Of a stretch of DNA of 64,000 bases, positions 31,856 to 43,956 are shown one piece after another. This stretch comes from Campanula takesimana (Eukaryota > Streptophyta > Magnoliopsida > Asterales > Campanulaceae): contig JAOWBW010000269.1 of assembly GCA_026119855.1 (NCBI GenBank), positions 434,001 to 498,000 on the forward strand, read 5' to 3'. A model generated the notes under the pieces. It saw only the letters and a program-made list of their open reading frames with translations. It was not told the origin of the DNA and did not search any database. Every line of letters starts with the position of its first letter. The first letter of the stretch is position 1. A program made the translations under genes and the position numbers.

Positions 31856-32795
31856 GGGTAAATTCCAATTTGGTTCCTGACATTTACAAACTTTTGCAAT
31901 GTTGCTCCCAACAGTTTTTTTTTGCCAATTGATTCCCAACATTTACATTTTTTTGCAATGTGGCTATAAAAGTAACTGAGCGTTAGTTTTCTAACAGATT
32001 TTATGTCATGTGGCTAGCACATGACGTTTTAAGATATTCTTAAAGCTACACATATCCGATTAATATGATTCTTCTTTTGAACTGAAGCTAATATTTAAAT
32101 CTACAACATATATTTTTTTTGGAAATTTATTGGGTAATTGGATTATTTTTACATTTAATCTTAATTTTAAATATTAAAAAAATAGAAAACATGTAAAATA
32201 TAATCTAAAAAAGATATTAGCACAAATATATTCCATATGAAGTAAATTCTATATGTAGATTATCAGTTTGTAAAAAATGTTTGATAGAAAAAAAGGGAAA
32301 AGAAGAGGACGATGAATCGAGGGAAGAGTGTATGTGGAATGGGTGTTGTGGGAAAGTGGCAGAGGGGTGGAGAAAAATAATCTGTAGGAAAGATACATAC
32401 AGAAATTACTTCATATGCAACATACTTGGGCTAATATCTTTTTTAGAGTATATTTTACGTGTTTTTTATTTTTTTAATATTTAAGATTAAGATTAAATGT
32501 AAAAATAATTTAGGTACCCAACAAATTTCCGAAAAAAAATTATGTTTTAGATATAAATATTAGTTTCAATATAAAAAAAGAATCATATCAATCGGATATG
32601 TGTAGCTTTACGAATATTTTAAAACGTCATATGCTAGACACATGACATAAAATCTGTTAGAAAACTAACTCTCAGTTACTTTTATAGCCACATTGCAAAA
32701 AAATATAAATGTTGTGACCCAATTAGCGAAAAAAAACTGTTGGGAGCAACATTGCAAAAGTTTGTAAATGTCAGGAACCAAATTGCAATTTGCCC
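31856..32795. mobile_element. Mutator-type MITE, full copy (unit 3)
   Basis: GGGTAAATTCCAATTTGG to CAAATTGCAATTTGCCC, 940 bp. The right flank TTTATAAAA corresponds to the right-hand target duplication in unit 1. The left flank is the truncated copy, so the left duplication is gone. Confidence 0.85.
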
Positions 32796-33390
32796 TTTAT
32801 AAAATATAGATAGTGGGGTAGAGTGTTGTGAGCATAGAAAGTGGGTAGGAGAGAAAAAGTGGGGTAGAGAATAGTTAGTGGATAGTTGTTGTGTGTATGA
32901 CATGTAGGTCCCACTAAATAAAAAAATATAAATAACTTTCCTTTTTTTGAATTTTGAAGTTTAAAATGGGACACCCAAAAGGGAAATTTTTGAAGTTTAA
33001 AATGGGACGGAGTGAGTAGGATTTAAGTTTGTTTTATAGGGTTTAAGATTTTGGGTTTAGGGTTTAAAGTTGTTTTTATAAGGTTTAAGGTTGTTTTATA
33101 GGGTTTAGGATTTAAGGTTGTTTTATAGGGTTTAAGGTTTAGGGTTTCGGGTTTGGATAAGGATATGTATAGTGAAAACTCAAGGAGAAATCTCATAGTG
33201 AAACTCTGTAATCAGTTGGATTTTAATAAATCTTTTTGGACCCTACTGCTAAAAACTCATCCAACGGATTAGAGTATCATTGTCCGGCGAGTTTAGGGTT
33301 TAAGGTTGTTTTATAGGATTTAAGGTTTAGGGTTTAAAAGTTAAAAGTAGGATTTTTTATAACTAATGGAGGAACTAATATCCCCCAAAA
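32796..33390. mobile_element. Right ends of Stowaway (to 33016) and outer MITE (to 33390), unit 3
   Basis: The Stowaway right TIR (GGGACGGAGTGAG) is followed by TA. Then come the TTTAGGG-rich interior and the CCCCCAAAA end of the outer MITE. The left halves were lost in the deletion near 31294. Confidence 0.7.
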
Positions 33391-33544
33391 CATACTCATG
33401 CACCCACTTTGTGAATTTACACCAATTAAACAAACAAAACATCTAATTTAGTAAAGTTAATTACAATTTAGAGATTGAAATTAATGGTGCGTCTATCCTC
33501 ATGTTTCTCTTTTGCGTGCTGTAAATTCCATGAGCTAGTCTCCC

Positions 33545-34498
33545 ATGAGAACACCTATATCCGTATCTTCTATGAGACGGGTTTTTTGACCCACCCGACC
33601 AGACCCATTGAACTGGATCCATGACCCATGGGGCATAACCTGCCACGTGGCAACCACCCATTGGCCTTTTTTTTTTTTGAGTTTTTATATTATTTTTTCC
33701 GGCTTTTCCGTCGTTTACCAAAAGTAATAATTACCATAACTTAATGTAATGACTGTATACATATAAAGTAATATTGTTCATAAGTAAACGTAACACCTGT
33801 TTTACAAAAACAAAAGCTCGTTTTACCCATTTTTTCAAATGTAATACTAACTATAATTACGTGTAACCTAAGCAATATCTAAATGTAATTATCATTTATA
33901 CTGAAATGTAATAGTGCTTTTGCAAAAATGTAAAATATTGTGTATTTTGATTTAATTTTTTGAAAGAAAGTAACATTTGAAAAGTAACACCTCATATACA
34001 TGAATGTAATTGTTTGTACAAGTAAATGTAACACTTTAATAAAAAAAAATTATAACATATTTCTATAGATAATGTAATACTTTTATATATAATACAATCA
34101 AGTGTTTTTAGCTCTAAAAATGTAAATTGTTGAATTATTACTTTTCTATGCATATATGTTACAATTATGTATAAACACTGTTACATATATGTAACACGTT
34201 CGTTACATTTTAGTTATAATAAGTATTACTTTTGGCAAACGAAGAAAACATTAAAAAAAAAAAAAAAAAAACATTGTTACTTTTCTGTATATATGTATTA
34301 CTTTTATGTATACAAACTGTTACATATAAGTAACACGTTTGTTACATTTAGTTATAGTAACTATTACTTTTGACAAACCGAAAAAAAAAACCAAAAAAAA
34401 AAAAAAAAGAAATAAAAAATATGTCTGTCGGTCATGGATCCGGGTCATGGGTCAAAAATGACCCATCTCTACTATGAGACGGGTCATGATGTTCTCAT
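33545..34498. mobile_element. Foldback/MITE element (unit 3)
   Basis: Copy of 4103-5036 with the same ATGAGAACA/TGTTCTCAT ends; longer A tracts near 34252 and 34382. Confidence 0.65.
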
Positions 34499-34906
34499 AC
34501 AAGTTTTTGTCAAATTCCAATATGGATTTTAAATATATAATTCAATAAGACGGGGGTTTAAGCTTTTCAAAATAGATGAGAATTTTTGTGTGGGTATTCA
34601 TTCTTTAAGGCAATTGTTCAAGTTCTAAATTGGCTTGAGAACTTAATGATTCATATAGTCTCTGTGTTATTATGCATGTATTGTCATCATGTTTGTATTG
34701 TTACTGTGCCAAAAGCACGAGCATAACTACTAGTTAACAAACAAAACATCTAATTTAGTCATATTAATTAAAATTTAGAGATTGAAATCAATGGTGCGTC
34801 TATCCCCATGTTTCTCTTTTGGCCAAATTAGAGCTGAATAAGCATTTTTTTTTTTTGCAAAATTAGGGGCCATTAAAAGAAATTTGTTAGAAATCTTATT
34901 TGAGAA

Positions 34907-35060
34907 TATTTTGGGGAAAACTAGTTTCTCCATAAGTTATAAAAAGTCCTGTTTTTATAGGGGTTAAGGTTTAGGGTTTAGAATTTAGGGTTAGGGTTTT
35001 AAATTTAAGGGTTAAAAGTGGACTTTTAATAAAGTATGGAGGAACTAGTTTCCCCTAAAA
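34907..35060. mobile_element. Compact 150-bp MITE (unit 3)
   Basis: Copy of 5457-5607 with matching inverted ends. Confidence 0.7.
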
Positions 35061-35640
35061 CTAACTCATCTTATTTATCCTCTATGTGCCAAGCACTTGC
35101 TCAACAAATCAGTTAGTTTGAACACGTTATTAGCTATTAAAGGGTTTTATGCAAATCTCAAATTTAATGGATTAAAAATTATATTTTTGATATATAAAGT
35201 AATTAAATTTAAAACCAAATAATGTACACTAATACATGCAACATTTATGCATATTTAAAAAAAAAATCCTTATTAAAAATGAATTAATTATTTGGAATAA
35301 TTATTTTCAGGAAAACAAAATTATTTGCCTTACCAATTGTCATACATCCTTCAATGTACAACCTTTTTTTAGGCATATGTCAAAATTTTATAGTTAAATA
35401 TTTCACTAGATAAAAGGCTAATTGCTACTCGGTAATCTGTGTTTTGGCCATTTTGCAATTTGATTCCCAAAATTGAAAATTTTGCAACTTGATTCTTAAA
35501 CTGAAATCTAATGTAATAACTAACAAAGCGTTGGCTTTTAATGGAAACACTCGTTATTGGATTGCAACACAAATTATTAACTATTAAATTATTGATATTC
35601 AATATTATTTTCTAAAAAATAGAATAATATTTTTGAATAA
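35061..35640. other. AT-rich spacer, no gene seen
   Basis: Equivalent to 5608-6150. It continues here into copia sequence in place of the unit 1 deletion junction. Confidence 0.6.
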
Positions 35641-37046
35641 ATTTAGTTACTAAAAGGAAAAGCATTAAAAAGCTACACTGAAAGACATTTAAAAACACCT
35701 CATATTTCATTGAATCTTCAAATATTTGGCCTAGTCGTTTAGGACAAATTAATCTGAAATTTGTTAAAAACATGATGAATTTGGATATTACTCATAAGCA
35801 TGCTATTGATAAAAAAAAAACTAAATTTCATATTTGTGTTGAACCTAAATCTGTGAGATGGTCTTTTCATTCAGTTATTAGAGATTCTGAAATACTTGAT
35901 TTAGTACACACTAATATTTGTGAATTTAATGGCGAGTTGACAAAGATAGAAAGAAATATTTTATCACGTTTATTGATGACAGTTGTATATATTGTTAGTT
36001 TACTTAATGAATAGAAAAGATGAAGCACTTGAAAAGTTTATTATATTTAAAAACATAGCTGAAAAACAAATTGGCAAAGAACTTATACAGTTAAGATATG
36101 ATAGTAGTGGTGAATATGAGTCTAATCCGTTTATGCAATATTACCAAGAAAACGACATAATACATGAAGAGACTCCTCCCTACACACTTCAATCTAATGG
36201 TGTGCTAAACGTAAGAGTAGAACCTTTAAAGATATGATTAACAGTCTACTTATAAGTTTCGGACTACCTAAGTATATTAGAGAAGCTTTGGATACGGCTT
36301 GCCATATTCTAAATAGAGTTCCTTCTAAGCATAGAGATGAGAGTCCACTCGAACATTGGAGAGGTAGAAAGACTAACTTGAAATAGTTAAAAGTGTGGGG
36401 GTGCCTTGCAAAGGTACTTGTCCCTAAACACAAGAGAAAGAAGCTTGGTCCTAAAATTGTTGATGATATCTTTAAAGGATATTCTGAAACAAGTTATGCA
36501 TTGAGATTTTTGATTATCAAATCTAAATTTTTTTGGCATGGATGTCAACTTAATTGTTGAGTTACGTGAACATTCGATGAAGATGTATTTCCTATAAAAA
36601 CTAAACTCCCTAAAGAGTCAAATCTCACGTCTAATTCAATTCCAACTCAAGTGGAAGAGATAACAAACGTGGGGGTGGATCCAGTTGGTTCCTTATCTGA
36701 TGATGATGTTGAACCAAGAAGGAGTAAGCAGGCTAGGAATACAAAAGATTATGGAATTGATATCACTTACGATATCGAGGGTGGCCATGAAACCTTCAAA
36801 GAAGCTATGGCATCTCCTGATGCTTAGCAATGGAAGGATGGCATTAAAAGTGAAATTTATTTTATTGTCTCAAATGGGACATGAGAATTTTATGATCTTC
36901 CTCATTGCTGCAAAGCAATTGGATGCAAGTGGCTTTTCAAGAGGAACTCAAATCTGAGGGGACTGTTCATAAGTTTAAGGCTAGATTTGTAGTTAAGTGG
37001 TTTAAGCAGATGGAAGGAATAAACTATTTTGATACCTATTCACCAG
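35640..37046 (+). pseudogene. Ty1/copia GAG-pre-integrase, integrase and RT start (unit 3)
   Basis: In order: pre-integrase (SRLGQINLKF, with the usual LGH changed), integrase core (LDLVHTNICEFNG, then YDSSGEYESNPFMQY and PYTLQSNGV), the post-integrase segment (HILNRVPSKH, LEHWRGRKTN), the linker EPRRSKQARN and the RT start up to FDTYSP. Catalytic residues are partly changed (HTN for the usual HSD, YDSSGEYE for DRGGEYE). Several frameshifts are present, with a TAG after RGRKTNLK that unit 4 lacks. At 37042-37046 it is fused to Tat RT. Confidence 0.87.
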
Positions 37047-38549
37047 AGATTAGTAAACATGATTTTTAAAGACCAGCTTGGAAAGACAATAGAGATGTAC
37101 ATCGATGACATGGTGGTAATATCTAAGTGCATTGGTGATCATGCTCGGGATCTTAAGGAGGCATTTGACATCTTAGAGGCATTCAATATGAAGCTGAATC
37201 CCTCAAAGTGTAACTTTGGTGTTAGGGCTAGTAAGTTCCTTGGCTACATGGTGACCAAGAGGAGCATCGAGGCAAGTCCGGAGCAGATCAAGGCCATCAT
37301 CAACCTGGAGTCCCCAAGAACCATCAAGGATGTACAAAGGCTAACTGGCAAGGTTGGTGCTTTGAACAGGTTCATCTCCAAGTCGTTTGACAAGTACAGG
37401 TTGTTCTATGACGTGCTCAGAAAGAACAAGTTGTTCCAGTGGACAGAAGATCATGAAGCAGCCTTCAACCAGCTCAAATAATATCTAGCAACTCCCCCAC
37501 TACTTTCCAAGCCAGAAACAGTGGAAGCTTTGTACCTGTATCTCTCAGTTTCAGAAAATGCAGTCAGCGCGGTCCCGGTAAGAGAGCAAGATGGTACACA
37601 ACTTCCTGTCTATTATGTAAGTAAATCCCTTTTAGATGCGGAAACCAGGTACTCCCATATTGAAAAACTCATTCTTGCTTTGATTACTGCTTCAGTTAAG
37701 TTGCGCCATTATTTTGAAGTTCATCCTATTATTGTGAAGACTAACTATCCTATCAGGAATATGATGAGAAAATCTGAGATGTCTGGCAGGATGGCTAAAT
37801 GGTCTATACAACTTAGTACGTATGATATCCAGTATGAGGCAATGACTGCGATCAAGTCACAAGCCTTAGCTGACTTTGTGGCAAATTTCAGTCCTAACCT
37901 CCAACCTGAATTTGAACTCGAAGTCCAACAACTTGAAGGATCAAACTCTTCTAGATTATGGACGCTTTATACAGATGGAGCATCTAATGCAAGGGGCACA
38001 TGATTGGGCATTGTTTTGAGATCAACCCAAGGAGAGCTGATTCCTCAAGCTGTAGCCTGCGAGTTCAAAGCAACAAATAATGAGGCTGAATATGAGGCCC
38101 TCATTATGGGTTTGGTTACTGCTTTAAATTTAAATGTTAAATGCCTCAATGTCTATAGTGATTCATTGTTACTGGTTAACCACTTTAATGGATCTTATAT
38201 AGCTAAGCACACCAGGATGTCGAGTTACTTACATCTTGTTAAGTCATTGGCTGGACAATTTGAAAAATTTATCTTCCAGCAAGTCCAAAGGGAAGAAAAT
38301 GCTGAAGCTGATGCATTGGCCAACTTGGGTTCAAGTTGCAGGAGCATGTTGAACAATGTCATACCCATAATCCACGTCCTGCATCCAGCAATAGATCAAC
38401 CTGAAACGAACCAAGTGGATGACCAACATGATGCACCAGCTAACTCATTGGATGATACGGCATCTTGGACACTACCCAAGGTGTCAAAAATGCAAAAGCT
38501 TTCAGGATTAAGGTTTATATATGAGGTGCTTGGAACCCCGGCAAGCTGA
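37042..38549 (+). pseudogene. Tat Ty3 RT, RNase H and archaeal-type RNase H (unit 3)
   Basis: One frame broken by three stops (37479 TAA, 38001 TGA, 38547 TGA). RT from QRLVNMIFKDQ with the catalytic YIDDMVV. Classical RNase H remnant from about 37500 (VYYVSKSLLDAETRYSHIEK). Then a second RNase H with LYTDGASN, NNEAEYEALIMGL, YSDSLL and EADALANL. This archaeal-type domain after the first RNase H is the mark of the Tat lineage (Tat/Ogre/Retand). Gag, protease and the first part of RT are missing, lost at the copia junction. Confidence 0.9.
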
Positions 38550-39615
38550 ACAGGTCCTAAGAGAACTATATGATGGTGAATGTGGTAACCATTCTGGAGG
38601 CAAGTCACTATCTTCTAAGGCATTGAGAACAAGGTACTACTGGCCAACTATGCGTCAAGATGCAATCAAATATGTTTAGAAATGCAACACATGTCAGAGG
38701 CACAACAACATCTTACATCAACCTGCTGAACCTCTTCATCCTATCCTGTCACCTTGGCCCTTCATGCAATGGGGAATGGATATCGTTGGAAAATTTCCTA
38801 AGGCACCTGGGGGCAAAGTATTTATGCTTGCTATGACTGATTACTTCTCAAAATGGATTGAAGCTGAGGCCTTCGTGCAAGTTAGAGACAAAGAAGTGAT
38901 TTCATTCTTGAAAAGAAACATCATTAGTAGATTTGGAGTTCCTTCAGAGATTATTTGTGACAATGGGTCCCAGTTCATCAACAAAAATACTCAAGATTTT
39001 TGTACTAGATGGGGAATCAAGTTGATCACGGCTATACCAGTACATCCTCAAGCTAACGGCCAAGTAGAGTCAAGCAACAAGTTTATCGTGAACAACTTGA
39101 AGAAACAACTTTATCAAAAGAAGGGAAGATGGGCTGAAGAGTTACCTCTAGTATTATGGGCAGACAGAACTACTCCTAAAACTGCAACCGGCCAAACTCC
39201 TTTCTCTTTGGTATTTGGAGCTGAAGCTGTAATCCCAGTAGAATTCTCCATCCCTACAGCAAGATATGGCTTAATAACTCCAGAGGACAACCATATTGTA
39301 CTTGCAGAAGACCTTGACACCATTGATGAGCTTCGAGATCTAGCCAAGATCAGAATGGCAGCCTATCAGCAAAGGATAGCTAAGTCTTACAACAAGAATG
39401 TTCGAATCAGGAGATTTCAAGTTGGAGATTTGGTCCTTAGAAAGGTTTTTCAGAATACAAGGGAGCTGAATGCAGGCAAATTGGCGGCTAAGTGGGAAGG
39501 TCCCTACTTGGTTGATGCAGAAGCTGGCAAAGGTGCATATTGGTTATCAACCTCGGACGGCACTAGGGTACCAAGAAGCTGGAATGCAGTCCACCTTAAA
39601 GCTTATTATATGTAA
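38530..39615 (+). pseudogene. Tat Ty3 integrase (unit 3)
   Basis: In the next frame after a shift near 38530. The zinc-binding part (DGECGNHSGG, then a TAG, then KCNTCQRHNN) precedes a catalytic core open from 38764: [14 protein letters not shown] has the first Asp, ICDNGSQF the second and HPQANGQVES the Glu, so DDE is complete. The C terminus reaches SWNAVHLKAYYM and TAA. There is no chromodomain, as expected for Tat. Best-preserved integrase of the three Tat copies, but not translatable from an upstream start. Confidence 0.9.
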
Positions 39616-39968
39616 GTGGTAGCTTGTCCTTTCAATTCTGAAAACCAGGTATGATTTACTTAAGTTACATTTCAATTTTGTTACTTCAATTTGATTATCT
39701 TTTTTGAACACTTACTGACTTAAGCCTCGGAGGGGTGTTAGCTAAGCTAAAACCAGGTATGATTTACTTAAGTTCAAACCATGCTATCACAAGACATGGT
39801 AAGAACTACAAAACAACCAAAAACATGTCCAACATGTTCAAAAAACCATTACATCCTAAAAATTCTAATTGTCTTAGAGGACACCCCCTCTATTGTTAAA
39901 ACCAAAAACTTAAAACATAAATTCAAATTGTTTTTAGTGCTAACACCTTGTAGGAAACCAAGAGAAAC
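39616..39968. other. Shortened Tat spacer with templated insertion
   Basis: Compared with unit 1, about 700 bp are gone. The gap is bridged at 39749-39774 by a 26-nt copy of 39641-39666. No gene. Confidence 0.8.
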
Positions 39969-41591
39969 TTACCAAACATCTTCATCCTGCTTCTTCTCCC
40001 CTTCACTTTCTCCAGTTTGATCAACCTGAGCAGCATCTTGAGCCTTGGATCTAACTTCACCAGCTTCAGCAACTTCTCCAGCCACACTTCTCAAAGCAGC
40101 ATACTCTTCCTCCAGGTTCCATTCTGAACACTTTCCAACTTGGTATTCCTTTATCATCTCAATTATCGCTTCAAAGACAGATTTAGCAGCTTAGGCCATC
40201 AGGGTGTTACGTATGACTTCAAGTTCCTTTGTATGATTCTTACCCGCTTCGGCAACTCTAACAACCCATTCGGTTAGCTCACGATCCTTAGCTGAGAGTT
40301 CTTCATCCTTCTTTTTCAACATATTTCTAGCCTCCTGGAGCAACCCCTCTGCCTCCATCTTGGCCTTGGATGAAGCCTCCCCCTTGTCCTTCCACAACCT
40401 GATCTCACTAGCCATCATCCCAAGTATAGCAACACCCTGGCAGCAAGAACAATTAGTAAGCAGGATTCTCAAACCATAATAAAAATCACCATGTTCCATA
40501 CCTTCTTTTTCAGTTCATCTTCACTAGGTGTAACGGCCTCTAAATCAATGACATCTTGCAATTTCCTTCTCTTAAACATCACCTTATCACCTACCTCCAA
40601 CTTGGAAACCACAGGAGCTTTCTGACTTTCAACCTTCGCCTTACCCTTATATCTAGCCACAATATTACTTGCAGCAAATTCAGACTCAGAACGAGCAACT
40701 AAAAGAAGAGCAAAGAAAGTTCAAGTTAAACTTTGCGTGGCCCAATCAACCAAAAAAATCAGCTAAACAAATAACCTTACCAGATGACATCTTGTGGTCT
40801 TCAGACGGATTACTGGAACCAACAACTTGTTCAACCAGATTGACTCCGGCGGACAAAGGAACAAATTTACGAAGATCCTCCGGCAAAGCTAAGACCTTCT
40901 TCACAATTTCCAAAGTATCAGAGAGTCCTGGAAACGACGTATGCAACTTGGAAACTACACAACAAGAAGAGAAGATACAGAAACCAAAATTGAAATTTAT
41001 GGAGACTAACCCAATAAATGAATTGGCTACCTTCCTTGTTCCACTCAAACACCATCCCTTCACCTCCAGGAAGACTGCTTTGTCTCACATAGAAAAATCT
41101 GTTTTTCCAACCCTATCCTTGTCAGTTGACTAAGACACTAAGCATTGAGACTTAGACTTAACCCTAAAACCATACCTAGATGACCCATGAGACCTGATAT
41201 CATAACAACACGCCAGTACATCTAATCCGACTCTCCAACCTGTCAAAGCACTCAATCTATCTAAAGTAGCTAACGCCCTCCAGCCTACAGGCATCAATTG
41301 AGTAAAGGTAAGTTTTGTGACTTTGAAGAAACGGTTAATCAAAGGGGAAAAGAGAAATTTCAAACCTATGGCAAAGGGATATTCAAGAAAGCAAACCCAT
41401 TCTGCCGACACGTAATCGGAGGTCAAGATAGGGTTAGGGTTCATGAATTCAGTACCTTCGGGAAAAACCTTTTCCAAGACCTCAATATCAGACAAAGAAA
41501 GCTCACAATGCTCCTCACCAGGATTATCAAGTAAACCCATATTCTCGAAACCATTAGGAAGGATAACATCTTGATCTACAAGATCCTCCAT
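39969..41591 (-). pseudogene. Antisense extra ORF of Tat element (Transposase_28-like), unit 3
   Basis: Best-preserved copy of this gene. The first exon from ATG 41591 is open for 153 codons (41591-41130); its SEWVCFLEY-type start is here AEWVCFLEYPFAIGLKFLF, then LINRFFKVTKL and ATLDRLSALTGW. The reading then jumps frame to GWKNRFFYVRQSSLPGGEG, with stops between. GT-AG introns are suggested at about 41022-40967, 40782-40713 and 40500-40437. A coiled-coil-like segment and an acidic tail (ESEGEKKQDEDVW) complete it. A shared TAA interrupts it at 40194. The lack of an intact copy in all three units points to decay before duplication. Confidence 0.68.
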
Positions 41592-41873
41592 GATTCTTAT
41601 AAATGAAAGTAAATAGAAGATGTCAGGAAAGAAGAAACGAAACTCACCTTGTTTGAAGAAAATCCCCTTCTATGTGTTAAATAAACTGCTCTCTTCTCGT
41701 TTTAATAGGGAGATTAGACGGTTTCCCATCATGACTCTGCTGCCTCGAGCCTTCCACTAGGACACGTACCTTCAACCACTATAAACTTAATTGCGTAATG
41801 GGTAATGCCAATTAATGAAGTGAATTTTTAAATTCAAAAACCTTTTTTTTTTATTTCAAAAATTAGGGGCAAT
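41592..41873 (+). other. Pre-LTR region with PPT (unit 3)
   Basis: As 9751-10031; purine tract AAAAATTAGGGGCAA just before 41874. Confidence 0.55.
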
Positions 41874-42387
41874 TGTTTGGGGAGGAAAATCAACATCCAG
41901 GCCGTACATCTTAACGAACATCTTGACGGTACATCTTGACTAACATTTCACGATTTATGTATATCTGTTATTACTCCTATTTTTCAAGTTCCATAACAGA
42001 TCTTAGAGGATATATGACGCACGAGGGATAAATCAAAAACCAAAGCTTATCATCAAAAGAGACTGCATCAACCTTAACAAACTCTCCGAGATTATAGGCT
42101 TTGAAGAACCATTTACGGTAATTCTTTTCTGTATAAATAGAAAGCACAATTCATGTAAACACGCGCACATTAGAGCTTACATTTGATCCATATTTCTTAC
42201 TTGTCTCTTTGTACTCAATCATCATTAATAAACTTCATCTTTGAGGTTTTATGCCGGCGAACAAGTTGTTCAAGGGCTTTCCTCGTTAAATATCGTGTCT
42301 ATCTTGTTCTTGAATCCTTTTACAATTTTATTCCATTATACCTCATTCTATTTCTTTAAGTTGAATTCCCAAAATTTGACCAAAACA
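41874..42387 (+). mobile_element. 3' LTR of Tat element (unit 3)
   Basis: 514 bp, TGTTTGGGGAG to GACCAAAACA; otherwise as 10032-10545. Confidence 0.82.
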
Positions 42388-42907
42388 ATAGCTATTGAGA
42401 ATAAACACATTTTATTGAAAAGATGGATTGGCAATCCAGGAAGATCCACCCATAAAGGGAACGCCAAGAAGGTGTCCACCTAAACACTCTCATAGGGAAT
42501 CGACCAACCTACCATAACTCTTTTGACCAAAGCCTATTAAAATCAATCTCATGCGAAAGTCTAATCAACATGTGTTTAGAATCAAGATGCCAAGATGAAA
42601 TTCAGATTTTAATCCAAACTTTACAAAATACCTGCGAGTATCGTCCATGGAAGGCCTACCTTTAGCGAACTTCCCCACCAAAGTATACGAAAAAGGTTTG
42701 GCGAGATTATTGACGATCTCCTTAGGGAACTTAAGCGCAGGTTTACCATGGTCAGATGAAGGAGCGATCATTGGGATTGAAATGGGGGAAACATTCTCCT
42801 TGAATAAGCTAATAAACGATTTCACTTGTGAAGGAGATTACGGCTGGAATCGAATCAGGAAGCGCCGCAAGAGGGGTGTGAGCCTGGCCAGACGAGGATG
42901 CAGCCAT
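42388..42907 (-). pseudogene. LINE ORF1 remnant (unit 3)
   Basis: ATG at 42907. Same DUF4283 half and same frameshifts as 10546-11065, truncated by the Tat LTR. Confidence 0.78.
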
Positions 42908-42939
42908 GGTGGCACCCTAGGGGCGGTCTTATGCCCTCT

Positions 42940-43377
42940 GAAATATCAACATATCTACTATAAAGAACTTTGCTACTTAATTTAATATAGGGGGTTTGTA
43001 GAGCATGCTTTTAGGAATGTCTTTGAGGAGATAGCTTTCTCTTTGTCAAATTCCTTTTTCTTGGGCAACTTAGAAAACGGTTCCATGCCTTTGTTTCCCT
43101 AAATTAGTAAATTCCTATTAAGATATCAGGGTATACCCTTAAATAATAAAAATCGAAACAGGAAGGGAAAGGTAAAGGAAATATCTAATAACTCACATAC
43201 ATATTGCTAAACCTAAAATTATTCGTAGATTAATCTTATAGAAAGTCGTAAAAAGGATAAAAGATTACCAGGTTTAGAGGATGAATAAATCCATGTAGAT
43301 TCAAATCGTCCATAGGCTATTATGCGACCAGCTGATTGAAGATGCACCGATTGAAGCATTAGGGCTGCCCATTGGTG
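42940..43377 (-). pseudogene. Second F-box gene, 5' remnant (unit 3)
   Basis: ATG at 43086, F-box core missing, early frameshift; 5' UTR and intron homology to the intact gene preserved, as in unit 1. Confidence 0.75.
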
Positions 43378-43777
43378 AAGAGGTAGGCAAGGAGCTTGGA
43401 ACATTTAGCAGCGGCGTACTTGCCCTCGTGCTATTATGCTACTGGTTCAAAATAAACTTTTTGGATTATTTTTGGGTAGATAAAAATCAAATAAATCTCA
43501 ATTATGATCTAAAAGTAAAATTCTTTATCCCGAACGTTAAATGCAAATGATACAAACAAAAATTCTGGGCTAAAAATATTGATATCGACAAAGAAACTTG
43601 CAGGCATTTTATCCATCTCTGATCTTTCAGCAGTCTCCTCACTCTCCTTACATCATCCAATCTGTTCATTCCCACTAGCTAGTATCAAGCTCTAATTCAA
43701 TCAAGCTTTCGAGTGCAACTTCACCTCTCTCTATTAAGTTCCCATGAAGTCGTGCTGCATGCCCCACGTAGACACCC
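43378..43777. other. T spacer of unit 3, no gene seen
   Basis: Same as 11546-11942. Confidence 0.6.
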
Positions 43778-43956
43778 CTAATGCACAAGTTTTGGTTCAA
43801 GTCCATATTTCTCCTTCATCTAATCAAAGTACTTGCAACCTTCATCAACCATCATCTAATCATAGTTACTCCTTTCAGGAAAAAAAACAATCTAATCAAT
43901 TACGTTTTGGATGACTTGTGCAACTTGAGTTATAGAAGTGTGGAGAAATGTGCATG
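43778..43956. repeat. H block of unit 4, left part
   Basis: Interrupted after GCATG (43952-43956) by the solo LTR; continues at 47943. Confidence 0.85.

Larger units (their letters stand above)
28421..43777. repeat. Tandem unit 3
   Basis: Full order H, F, N, C, G, D, T. From the F-box gene onward it is nearly identical to unit 4, while its H block resembles that of unit 1 more than those of units 4 and 5. Confidence 0.9.
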
